64,000 nucleotides of DNA, from contig CAXKWD010000005.1 of assembly GCA_964059195.1 (NCBI GenBank), positions 92,455,882-92,519,881 of the forward strand, read 5' to 3'. This document shows, one piece after another, positions 58,701 to 64,000 of the stretch (positions are counted from its first letter, which is position 1; each line of letters opens with the position of its first letter). The translations under genes and the position numbers were made by a program. Source of the stretch: Ectobius pallidus (Eukaryota; Arthropoda; Insecta; Blattodea; Ectobiidae). The notes under the pieces are model-generated. The model was not told the DNA's origin and did no database searches. It saw nothing but the letters and a program-made list of their open reading frames with translations.

Positions 58701-60425
58701 TTACAGATGGATAACAGTGATAAGAGATACATTGAGATTGACCGAGAAGTTACAGTATCAAATAGAAAAGAAAATGAGAATACAAATATTAAGCATTGAA
58801 AAATTCATTTAGACTGTAGAAGTTGTGGCTGTGAAGAGGCCAAGGATCTAATTGCGTAGCAGGCTTTATTCAGTTTGGGTATGATATACTCTATATGTTT
58901 CTTCCAATTTAGATGATTGTCTAATTATAAACCAAGAAATTTTATGTTTGACGGTTCTTCCAAATAACTGTCATTTAATGATATGTTGAGAGGTAAAAGT
59001 TGTGATTTGTGGGTTAGAAATTTCAAAGCTGCTGTTTTTTCCAAATTAAGTGACAATTTATTTGCTTTAAACCATTCGTTTATTTCTTTTAGTACCAAAT
59101 TAGAAATATTAATGAGGTCGTTAAATGATTTCTTGGATACTAATAAACTTGTATCGTCTGCGAATAGAACAACTTGTTCTAAATTATTAATTTATAAACG
59201 GTGTACGTTATAAATAGGTATTGTTATAAATGATTATTATGATATAAATAACTGTTACATTGCTAGTACAGTGAATATTGCTTAATGCAATCACGGATAA
59301 TGTTATCAGTCTGGTAATATTATTACTTTTATGAAGTCCTGTACAGATTAATACTGATACATTGAAAAAATGCTGTTTATTGTGATCAAAGATTCAGTTT
59401 ACGTTATCACATTATCCTTCGTGCGGCTTTATTTCCAAGTGCTGTACATCATTCAGAATTTCATTTTTAAGGATTTTGTTTCTAACTTAACTGTATTGTG
59501 TTGTACTGGAAGTAGCAGTGCAATTCCCAGCTAACAGGATGAGCAGTTCGAGGGAGTGGCATTACATAATTTTCTCTTTGAAGTAATAAAACATGGTTCA
59601 CCACACAGTTAAGTTGCAGCTTTTGATTTATGAAAATAACAGTGTTGACATGCAGTGATGGCTAGTGTAAAATGAAAAGACTTGAACAGACAGGCGTTAG
59701 ATATTTTGCTACGCGGTGTTAACCACATATCAGTATAGAATTTCAAAAACACTCATAACTTGTAACTGAGTATGGAATATTGGTTAATGGACTCCTTAAG
59801 GAAAGTAAAAACAATTAAAAACTTTGTTACTGGTTGAAAACATAGTTGCTTGCAGTCTATTACTGAATTAGCCTATGAGTGGTTCAATGATTCACGGTTA
59901 TGTATTATTTTATGAATAAATATTTTAAATTCTGTTTTGTAGTGTATTGTCTTATATATGAATAAATAACCTTCATTTAATTCCTTCGTCTATTGTTATT
60001 ATTTGGTTAATATTATGAGATTAGCTGCATCCCGAAGTGATCACATGAAGTGGCACTGTACATATTTTCATGACTGTTCTGCAATTTAAATTTTATCTTA
60101 ATACTTTTAATTAAAATTATACTTCTTTCTTCTTAAACAGGCTTTGTGTGATGTTACACCACCTCTAAATGATGGAATGGTACTTAATGAGCTAGGATTA
60201 CAACCTAAATCGAGCAATAGAATAGTTGTGAAAACTCCTGTAGTTCCAAATCCTGCAGTAACTAAGAAGCTGGTGAATCTAGACCAAGATACTCCCAGAC
60301 TCTTTCCACCAACTTCTGGAGATCGCAGTGAGGATAAAAGTCCTTATTTAAATGAAATGAGAGCAGCTTTGAAGAAGCCAACAGCCAGTATTCGGCCTAC
60401 TGTAGGTGAAGGTCAGGAAATTTAA
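37692..60425 (+). CDS. TRAFD1: TRAFD1 (FLN29)-like TRAF-type zinc-finger protein, six exons
   Basis: Exons 37692-37726, 37809-38001, 44619-44811, 52804-53031, 54789-55144 and 60141-60425 give 429 codons plus TAA. Vertebrate TRAFD1 is a negative-feedback regulator of innate immune signalling; the insect role is inferred only. Residues 9-38 carry the N-terminal CSNC...MHNVHC and CTKC motifs. Residues 77-140 carry further Cys/His modules, including EHENYCGSRTERCEECG, which parallels EHEDYCGARTELCGNCG of vertebrate TRAFD1. Residues 222-235 (DLDRLLALRLAEQD) match the conserved LDFMLALSLQNE segment and resemble a ubiquitin-interacting helix. Two CEFC fingers follow: C265, C268, H280, C284 and C319, C322, H334, C338. 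The last cysteine comes from exon 6, which supports the splicing. The frame ends 24 bases before a piggyBac-like insertion, so the C-terminus is less certain; a further splice near 60405-60415 is possible. Confidence 0.9.
37809..38001 (+). CDS. TRAFD1: TRAFD1-like exon 2 (N-terminal zinc fingers)
   Basis: The acceptor is tttacag and the donor is gttagt. The exon encodes KREIPQSNFVMHNVHCQRKL, then LALCTKCDEPVPRSEL and VDCPACGHQCEKRHLYDHQ. The Cys/His spacing matches the TRAF-type zinc-finger start of vertebrate TRAFD1. Confidence 0.92.
38640..38945 (+). repeat. unclassified dispersed repeat B, copy 1
   Basis: Shares with 40430-40700 the blocks cttcataaaacacttatatc, acacgaattttgttatagac, atgatttggtccgacccacc and acactttcttttatatcac. 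No coding potential; ends undefined. Confidence 0.7.
38981..39122 (+). repeat. exact tandem duplication of 71 bp
   Basis: Two copies of a 71-base unit (38981-39051 and 39052-39122), beginning cctcatgctattcagtatat and ending cagcagagcttg. By eye they are identical, so the duplication is recent. Confidence 0.92.
39409..40063. mobile_element. hAT-type MITE (655 bp)
   Basis: Left end caggagcgccaagttttgaa; right end, reversed, cagtggcgccaacttatat. Both are followed inward by (t)attgggtgggct on the corresponding strand. The 8-bp flanks gcttcgcc (39401-39408) and gctttgcc (40064-40071) differ at one base, so a hAT target duplication. No transposase. Confidence 0.82.
40430..40700 (+). repeat. unclassified dispersed repeat B, copy 2
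   Basis: Second copy of the repeat at 38640-38945 in the same orientation, including the ttggtccgacccacc block. Confidence 0.7.
40780..41610 (+). repeat. short tandem array of about 110-bp units, split by a TIR element
   Basis: The words ttcctaacctaac, gcc.ctaaactagaatttcg.gag and ttcataacctaacaga.cctgtcac recur in order before 40940 and after 41459, marking two to three diverged units. The aacctaac words resemble the insect telomere repeat complement but are too sparse to be telomeric. Confidence 0.72.
40940..41459. mobile_element. TIR element (520 bp) with CAGGGTGTCCAC ends
   Basis: Left end cagggtgtccactggtctgg; right end, reversed, cagggtgtccaccaag. Internal words ccgggaa repeat near both ends. 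TATTA flanks both sides (40935-40939, 41460-41464). Removing one TATTA restores the tandem-array unit length, so it is the target duplication. A partial relative lies at 62806. Confidence 0.8.
42124..42426 (-). pseudogene. Penelope-like GIY-YIG endonuclease fragment (left arm)
   Basis: 100 codons containing SGIYQINCTNCEKMYVGKTK then RTKEHMRHL. GIY, the CTNC pair and YVG are recognisable. It is separated from the RT fragment by frameshifts. Confidence 0.85.
42816..43031 (-). pseudogene. Penelope-like RT fragment (left arm)
   Basis: 71 codons with KSNPLSPFLADLYMSQLE and RTWYRYVDNIYAITSKK. These match the GLAMGSPLSPVLADLYM and YVDDIFA boxes of the intact PLE at 21-24 kb. The catalytic YVDD is changed to YVDN, so this copy is dead. 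Confidence 0.85.
43110..43260. repeat. small palindromic insertion inside PLE right arm
   Basis: cagtaataa flanks both sides (near 43109 and 43246). Within, aattatatatgagttgaaac and gtttcaactcatatataatt face each other around aagtgaag words. The PLE coding sense resumes after it, so it is an insertion or a duplication-linked hairpin. Confidence 0.5.
43572..43883 (+). pseudogene. Penelope-like GIY-YIG endonuclease fragment (right arm)
   Basis: 103 codons: MYVGKIKRKLEVRTKEHMRH and later EFSVWERIFIHKHEEHLMNF, equivalent to the left-arm fragment and its C-terminal continuation. The GIY half lies just upstream in another frame. Confidence 0.85.
44619..44811 (+). CDS. TRAFD1: TRAFD1-like exon 3 (zinc fingers)
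   Basis: The acceptor is ttctcag and the donor is gtaagg. The exon encodes CCTYCHIETEANELAEHENY and then CGSRTERCEECGEFV, a paired Cys-rich module. It ends one base into a glutamate codon that exon 4 completes. The preceding intron is 6.6 kb and full of mobile elements. Confidence 0.92.
45230..45625 (+). repeat. unclassified dispersed repeat, copy 2
   Basis: Same family and order of blocks as 9410-10120 (aaaatactatttttgga...gtgtgaacagcctagct, gatgtgacacgaagatt, accaagagctaaaact, gggttgttataagcca). It contains a local three-fold 24-bp tandem (cttgaaaatggttctaacga) at 45428-45502. Confidence 0.7.
45725..46556 (-). mobile_element. piggyBac-like element, internally deleted
   Basis: The body from ccacaccgtgccatttttca to the right end (atggtatggaaagtg then TTAA) matches the element at 60450-61123, which has clean TTAA duplications. 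Here the left-most bases are lost. It encodes a fused transposase remnant on the minus strand. Confidence 0.75.
45960..46400 (-). pseudogene. piggyBac-like transposase remnant (N-terminus fused to Cys-rich end)
   Basis: 146 codons. The middle contains MSESDEVCFLGFSPVDHNVH and an acidic YTDEDDM stretch, like the acidic N-terminus of piggyBac transposases, followed directly by RRESRWCKVCTVTLDCV, like their C-terminal Cys-rich domain. The DDD catalytic core between them is missing, so this is an internal deletion. Family assignment also rests on the TTAA ends. Confidence 0.6.
48177..49201 (+). mobile_element. hAT element (1025 bp), internally deleted, inside a PLE
   Basis: Ends tagggcccggattt and its inverse, with a perfect 8-bp duplication GTAATAAT at 48169-48176 and 49202-49209. 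Subterminal repeats (cgcaaattccaaattttatt at about 48270 and 48430) lie near the left end. It carries the C-terminal part of a hAT transposase. Confidence 0.92.
48669..49043 (+). CDS. hAT transposase C-terminal (dimerisation) fragment
   Basis: 124 codons. LPLFKYARLTSCDVEHSFSQ then YKVLFSDNRQGFVIHNLEM and FVVHCN match the hAT C-terminal dimerisation region (pattern KYAPLTSVDVERSFS...L.DRR..F...N). The catalytic core and the BED zinc finger are absent, so the fragment cannot transpose DNA by itself. Confidence 0.82.
   Translation: MRNSLKEIQYVERQLNTISGSKIEVLRTKFKGMIEKNGGKVAQVLEGQNIIELIVYVCVSDLPLFKYARLTSCDVEHSFSQYKVLFSDNRQGFVIHNLEMTFVVHCNSCQHFTSDVGEFQYNLF
49580..49630 (-). ncRNA. hammerhead-like motif in PLE remnant
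   Basis: Minus strand: CCGAGGA (U4 changed to C), an extra T, stem II GGGAA/TTCCC with a long loop, GAAAC-TA-GTC. Helix I pairing is weak. Confidence 0.45.
49580..49765. mobile_element. miniature inverted Penelope-like remnant
   Basis: 49580-49690 matches the 3' end of the 21-24 kb PLE on the minus strand (ggactagtttcgggg...cctcggctagtggtc); 49695-49765 encodes the PLE C-terminus on the plus strand (FLMNFEILPLNDIIR, compare VMNFEIPPVDDVIK). The two face away from each other, as in the large head-to-head pairs, with almost all coding sequence lost. Confidence 0.7.
49750..49905 (+). repeat. tRNA-derived SINE, family B copy 1
   Basis: Blocks gagaggttccatctagtgct, ctcaatcggtagtgcatc (A-box region), gagttcaaatccc (B box) and gagaatttttctcctaaaa are shared with copies at 51365 and 55690. 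Confidence 0.78.
50153..51069 (+). mobile_element. mariner element (917 bp) inside a hAT element
   Basis: 28-bp terminal inverted repeats begin cgagggttgatccagaaata on the left and its inverse at the right end, flanked by TA (50151-50152 and 51070-51071). The repeats are almost perfect, so insertion is fairly recent. The transposase is internally deleted. Confidence 0.95.
50367..50969 (+). pseudogene. mariner transposase, C-terminal catalytic part, inactive
   Basis: 200 codons. The first catalytic Asp is in IVTGDETWVFHF and the second in TLLHDNARPHVSS. The third, expected 34 residues later in the family's LAPSDYHLF motif, reads LAPSNYHLF here, so the DD34D triad is broken to DD34N. The protein's first codons survive from an ATG at 50315 (MKVFIVAPAKCEIRSV) but run in a different frame: a deletion removed the helix-turn-helix region and joined the ends out of frame. 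Confidence 0.92.
51365..51500 (+). repeat. tRNA-derived SINE, family B copy 2
   Basis: gagaggttccttttggcgcc at the left, B-box-like aagttgaatcctggtg, then gggaatttttctcttaaa: same order as copies 1 and 3. Confidence 0.72.
51781..52490. mobile_element. foldback element with terminal inverted repeats over 300 bp long
   Basis: Begins cagtgagtcccacgcaagag and ends with its inverse; TA flanks both sides (51779-51780 and 52491-52492). The two arms (51781 to about 52100, and about 52160 to 52490) stay alignable over their whole length with small gaps, leaving only about 60 bases of loop. No coding frame; superfamily suggested only by the TA target. Confidence 0.88.
52804..53031 (+). CDS. TRAFD1: TRAFD1-like exon 4 (Ser/Thr-rich linker)
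   Basis: The acceptor is cttcag and the donor is gtaatg. The 75 full codons are rich in Ser, Thr, Asn and Pro (for example SRQRKVSNASQDSARPTSA) with no recognisable domain, so the segment is probably disordered. Assignment rests on phase (1 in, 1 out) matching both neighbours. Confidence 0.8.
53281..53395 (+). repeat. 42-bp tandem repeat, about 2.7 units
   Basis: Units start gctgatatcatttataatgg (53281), gccgatgtcatttataatgg (53323) and gctgaaataatttataacag (53365). Confidence 0.85.
53746..54635. mobile_element. TIR element (about 890 bp), superfamily unknown
   Basis: The left end tttcactttaagaacacagt is followed by agatgtaaacaaag; the reversed right end reads ttttcactttaagttcaaag then tagatgtaaacaaac. 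Match over about 35 bases. No transposase frame and no clear target duplication; it fills most of the intron before TRAFD1 exon 5. Confidence 0.68.
54789..55144 (+). CDS. TRAFD1: TRAFD1-like exon 5 (CEFC zinc fingers)
   Basis: The acceptor is tgttatag and the donor is gtatgc. The exon encodes the helix DLDRLLALRLAEQD, the finger LPCEFCEAMVPANQLVLHES then GC, an acidic SSEEEEEN stretch, and the start of a second finger LPCEFCGVLFPPQYLLQHQ. The paired CEFC fingers are the clearest TRAFD1 signature. Confidence 0.93.
55201..55532. mobile_element. pogo/Tigger-like MITE (332 bp)
   Basis: Left end cagcggagcctcggtaatct; right end, reversed, cagtggaaccccaggaatcc; TA on both sides (55199-55200, 55533-55534). 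It lies 56 bp after the donor of TRAFD1 exon 5. Confidence 0.82.
55690..55830 (+). repeat. tRNA-derived SINE, family B copy 3
   Basis: gagaggttccatctggcgct, then cagttggtagagcattggca (A-box region), gggttaaaatcccagtg (B box) and ggaatttttctcctataa. Clearest copy of family B. Confidence 0.8.
55831..58419. other. intronic sequence with unassigned repeats
   Basis: Recurrent gtcatattt words at 55910-56410, ttaggttaggctcagg at 56448, and a more GC-rich block at 56550-56690 and again at 57700-57870. An inverted pair gtttctattcgcc / cgaatagaaac lies at about 57102-57131. No gene and no element with definable ends. Confidence 0.4.
58420..59215 (-). pseudogene. Jockey/CR1-type LINE 3' end (RT tail and 3' UTR)
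   Basis: The minus strand from 59215 encodes QVVLFADDTSLLVSKKSFND (with the FADD polymerase box), then ANKLSLNLEKTAALKF and LNWKKHIEYIIPKLNKACYA. This is the end of a non-LTR RT. It is followed by an untranslated 3' part to (ATT)n at 58410-58422, the expected 3' terminal repeat. One in-frame stop at least, and 5' truncated. Confidence 0.87.
59216..60140. other. intronic sequence, no gene seen
   Basis: AT-rich, ending in the acceptor of TRAFD1 exon 6. A short gttgtactggaagt word is shared with 47385-47400 near the PLE there. Confidence 0.4.
60141..60425 (+). CDS. TRAFD1: TRAFD1-like exon 6 (C-terminal)
   Basis: The acceptor is taaacag and the exon is in phase 0. The first codons (ALC) supply the fourth zinc ligand of the last finger. 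The remainder (VVKTPVVPNPAVTKKL, DQDTPRLFPPTSGDRSEDKS) is low-complexity tail ending at TAA 60423-60425. The stop may not be the natural one if splicing continues; aataaa at 61212 is the first candidate poly(A) signal I see downstream. Confidence 0.78.
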   Translation, partial: ALCDVTPPLNDGMVLNELGLQPKSSNRIVVKTPVVPNPAVTKKLVNLDQDTPRLFPPTSGDRSEDKSPYLNEMRAALKKPTASIRPTVGEGQEI

Positions 60426-60449
60426 AAATCATTTATTAACATTTATTAA

Positions 60450-61123
60450 CACTTTCCACACCGTGCCATTTTTCAGCGTTTTCATCCTGTGAACCGGGCG
60501 TTTTCTTCCGATTTTATGATTTTTTTAAAAACATACAATATGTTGTACAAAATAATGAATCACTTACGCATGAAGATTGAAACTTCCTCTTTCTAGAAAT
60601 GATATTCTTTAATGTATTCATTCTCATATAAATATATCACAGGCAAGTAAATGGGAGGCTCTTTTGAAGAATTACTTTTTTCGGAAATAATTTTTTCAAG
60701 GTTTGGAGGGTTAAAAACCTTTTTATTGCAAAAGTACTAACTAAAATTACTGAAAAAATACATAATATAGAATGCTGACAGGAAATGTCTATTGTCTAGT
60801 AATTAATACGTGTGTGATATTCTTGGACATCTTCACGAATGCTAACCTATCTTCTTGTTGATGTTCTGGTAATCGCAGTAGGCCGATATAAATTCGATAA
60901 AAAAAAGTCGATATAAATTGATACAAGAATCGATAAAAGTGTATGAGGCACACTGTTGGGAAGTTCATAAACTAAGCTTCGTGTTTATCTGTTCAAATCC
61001 TGTATTACACCAGTATTCTCCCATTGCTTAGCACGGGAACGCGTGCAACGTAAGGGATACGGTCTTGGTTCACGCAGGAATAAAGTGCGGAACGTATCAC
61101 GTACGGGCATGGTATAGAAAGTG
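60450..61123. mobile_element. piggyBac-like MITE (674 bp)
   Basis: Flanked by TTAA on both sides (60446-60449 and 61124-61127). The left end is cactttccacaccgtgcc and the right end, reversed, cactttctataccatgcc. The body matches 45725-46556. It begins 24 bases after the TRAFD1-like stop codon. Confidence 0.9.
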
Positions 61124-61463
61124 TTAAGTGTGAGAATTAATAATTACACTTACATTGGTGCTATAGCATGATGAATAATAATCTGGTTATATACCTTAAT
61201 AAGTTTTAATTAATAAATGTGGTCAAGTAGAGAGAAGCTTGTGGTACTCTATAAATTTGATGTCGCATCATTATTAATATAGGGCTAATATTTGCATGGC
61301 TTAGCAAATCTGCGTGAAATCTCAATATTCTGAAATACTATGAAAATGCCTGCTCTTCAGTCTACACTTCGTTTATTCTACCTAACCTTATGTATGCTGT
61401 TTTCATTGTGGTAGCTGGTTCCTAGACATAATCTTTCATGACGTGTGTTATATCTTGTAGATA

Positions 61464-61926
61464 CGAGGGTGAGTCAACAATTATCCGGACTTTTCATAAA
61501 ACACTTTACTTACTTCAAAAATACATTATGATTTTCTCATTAATTTTCAATATAATCTCCCTTCTTTTTACTTCACTTGGTCCAGCGGTTCACAAGCTTG
61601 TGTATTCCTGCCAAAAAGAAGTTTTTCGGTTGGTTGCAAAGCCACTGATGCACTGCTTCCTGCACTTCTTTGTTTGAGGAAAATCGACCTCACAAAGCAT
61701 CTTTCAGCGGCCCAAACAAATGAAAGTCCGATGGAGCGAGATCTGGACTGTAAGGTGGATGTTCCAGCACTTCAAAACTCAATTTGTGGATGGTTTCAAG
61801 GGTGAGTCGAGCTGTGTGAGGTCAGGCGTTATCATGCAATAGCAACACTTTCCATGACCTCGTCATTTGCTTGAAGTAAAGAAAGTGTAAATATGAAAAG
61901 TTCGGGAAATTGTTAACTCACCCTCG
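61464..61926 (-). mobile_element. mariner element (463 bp), internally deleted
   Basis: Ends cgagggtgagtcaacaatta and its inverse at the right; TA on both sides (61462-61463 and 61927-61928). The TIRs resemble but are not those of the 50 kb mariner, so this is a second family. Confidence 0.93.
61570..61860 (-). pseudogene. mariner transposase C-terminal fragment
   Basis: The minus strand encodes HDNA, a stop in place of the usual Arg, then PHTARLTLETIHKLSFEVLE and HPPYSPDLAPSDFHLFGPLK, then ALRGRFSSNKEVQEAVHQWL. The second and third catalytic Asp positions are present, but the first third of the protein is absent and a stop interrupts the second Asp motif. Confidence 0.88.
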
Positions 61927-61929
61927 TAG

Positions 61930-62805
61930 AATAATATTTTAGCTGCTTCGACATTCGTAGCAATGTGTCAAATTGGTCGGTAGATAGTAGCAATGCACCG
62001 CATGATAAATGTACACCAATATTTATAGTCGCAAACTTCCTCCCTCTATCAAAGTAATGTGTGTTTTGTATAAAGGTTGCCACATCTCCCACTCTTGGAG
62101 AACGTTATGTTTCAATTGTTATTGGTCAAAATAGTGTGCTTCTGATTAAGATATTTACAACCAAAAGGAATGCCCTAGAGCAGTCACTCATTTCTCATTC
62201 ACTCATTTACTTGGGAATACCAAAATGGGGTTTTTCCCTGGCTACATTATCTGAGATCATTGTATAGCTTTTCATGTATGGTGTTAATAGCGTGAACAAA
62301 ATAATATGCAATTAATTTAATATAAATTCACTCTTGCATTTAATTAAAATATGCTTGGGGTATTTTAATTATTTGCATTTAACTGAATCTTTTGATGTAT
62401 GGTTTCATAGCTAAATTAGGCCTATATCATATTGTACAACTTTTTTTGTTGCTTTAATTAATTATTAATTATTTTGTTAATTAATCGTTATGTATTATGT
62501 TCTATAAAAACATAAATATTGTATATAAATTCTATATGTTTCTCACTGATTAATTTGTTACGTCATATGACATAATGACTTGGATTGCGTTAACATGGAT
62601 TGTATGATGTAATTCAAGTTAATTCCATTAATTATTACTTCATTAAATTAATTACGTGAATTACTATTCGTCAGACCTTAACGTCTGCAAGATGTTTAAA
62701 TGGAGACTTAAGCTTCCTCGGTATTTTTATACTTCTTCAGAATTTTGTTTATTGCTACTCCAATTGATTTGCCACTTTTCCGTTACATATTTTACACATA
62801 TTTCA
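61930..62805. other. AT-rich sequence, no gene seen
   Basis: No recognised element or gene. Confidence 0.4.
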
Positions 62806-62910
62806 CAGGGTGTCCACTGGTCGGGAAAATCCGGGAATTTCGTATGGTCGGGAAAATCCGGGAAAAGTCAATGAATTTCTTAAAATATCTGGGAAAATTC
62901 TAAAAATTTG
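62806..62910 (+). mobile_element. fragment of the CAGGGTGTCCAC element
   Basis: cagggtgtccactggtcggg followed by aaaatccgggaatttcgtat, gtcgggaaaatccgggaaaa and gtcaatgaatttcttaaaat matches the left 100 bases of the 40940-41459 element. No right end is found nearby. Confidence 0.75.
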
Positions 62911-63179
62911 TGGCCCACATAAAACAGGTGAAAATGAATACCATTTTTAGGTAGATTTTGAAGAAATGTCATGACTTTCGAAAAATTCTTTCATACCTTT
63001 ACATTTCATGCCTCTCTAAGCACGAAACCACCGCCCGTTGTTTATATATATACAGGCTATATCTTTACACGCTAGCGGCCGTAATTTTGAAGATATTTGA
63101 ACCAAATTTTCTTATGTTATTTCCAGGGTTGTTATGAAAAAAGCCGGCCTGATTTTAACCGGCCGGTTTTAACCGGTTT

Positions 63180-64000
63180 TATCCAATTGAAAAAAGCCAG
63201 GCAATTTTATCTGGATAAAATCAAATTGAATAAAAATAATGGAAGTTTCTTTCATGTTTTTATTTCCAAACATCATAAATTTAAGTTACAAGCTCAGAAA
63301 TGGTAGTAGGCCTACTTAGGACTACTGAGTGCAAATGCAGAGCTAGAAGTTTTATCCACTTGAAAAAAGCCAGGCCGGATAAAATCAAATTGAATAAAAA
63401 TAATTCAAGTTTCTTTCATGTTTTTATTTCCAAACATCACAAATTTAAAAATTACAAGCTCAGAACCTGTAGTAGGCCTACTGAATGCAAATGAAGAGCT
63501 ACCAGTTTTATCCACTTGAAAAAAAGCCAGGCCGGATAAAATCAAATTGAATAAAAATAATTGAAGTTTCTTACATGCTTTTATTTCCAAACATCACAAA
63601 TTTAAAAGTTTCAAGCTCAGAACCTGTAGTAGGCCTACTTAGGCCTACTAGGTGCAAATGCAGAGCTACCAGTCTTATCCACTTGAAAAATGCCAGGCAT
63701 TTTATCCGGCTAAAATAAAATCACAGTTCCTTTCATGTTTAAATTTCCAAAGATCACAAATTTAAAAGTTACAAGCTCAGAACCTGTAGTAGGCCTCAGT
63801 TTTATCCACTTGAAAAAAGCCAGACATTTTATCCGGCTAAAATCAAATTGAATAAAAATAATTGAAGTTCCTTTCTTGTTTTTATTTCCAAACATCACAA
63901 ATTTAAAAGTTACAAGCTCAGAACCTGTAGTAGGCCTACTTAGGCCTACTGAGTGCAAATGCAGAGCTACCAGTCTTATACACTTGAAAAATGCCAGGCA
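63180..64000 (+). repeat. tandem array of about 130-180-bp units, running off the window
   Basis: The block tccacttgaaaaaagccagg recurs at about 63181, 63354, 63507, 63677, 63806 and 63979. Each unit also holds tttatttccaaacatcacaa, gttacaagctcagaacctg and taggcctactga. Unit length varies with deletions (one unit is about 130 bases). Frames on both strands are by-products of the repeat. Confidence 0.88.

Noticed and set aside
63300..63958. Short frames in both strands of the 63-64 kb array
   Set aside because: They repeat with the array unit and change frame between units.
1..64000. CRISPR array, bacterial operon or organelle DNA
   Set aside because: No regularly spaced short repeats and no bacterial gene layout. 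Spliced genes and transposons show nuclear animal DNA.

Overview
The window looks like nuclear DNA of an insect. It is AT-rich, with long introns (1-8 kb), GT-AG splice sites, tRNA-derived SINEs, many cut-and-paste transposons, Jockey/CR1-type LINE remnants and several Penelope-like elements (PLEs). Frequent taggcctac words suggest a large polyneopteran-type genome (cockroach, termite or orthopteroid), but I cannot fix the species.

Two host genes lie on the + strand. At about 718-14812 are the last seven coding exons of a TBC1D10/EPI64 (Drosophila whacked) Rab GTPase-activating protein; its N-terminal exon(s) lie upstream of the window. At 37692-60425 is a six-exon, 429-codon TRAFD1 (FLN29)-like TRAF-type zinc-finger gene. 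Exon phases agree at every junction in both genes, and the last zinc ligand of TRAFD1 is completed across the exon 5/6 junction. The 23 kb between them (14.8-37.7 kb) holds no convincing host gene.

Everything else is mobile or repetitive DNA. TIR elements with target-site duplications were located for the hAT, Tc1/mariner, pogo/Tigger, piggyBac and PIF/Harbinger types, plus a long foldback element. Nesting is common: mariner inside hAT at 50 kb, hAT inside a PLE at 48 kb, SINE inside Harbinger at 36 kb, a TIR element inside a tandem array at 41 kb, and a piggyBac-like element inside an unclassified repeat at 46 kb.

The most striking pattern is the Penelope-like retroelements. The window holds a near-perfect 3.5 kb head-to-head PLE palindrome (20863-24374) with two uninterrupted 517-codon RT + GIY-YIG frames, an older head-to-head PLE pair (41855-43979), and three shorter loci built as inverted repeats (6249-6420, 13757-14520, 25832-26005). 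Most of these inverted arms, and two further PLE ends (15.75 kb and 49.6 kb), carry hammerhead-ribozyme-like cores. The best is at 15751-15801 on the minus strand. These reads were made by eye; no database search or folding program was run.
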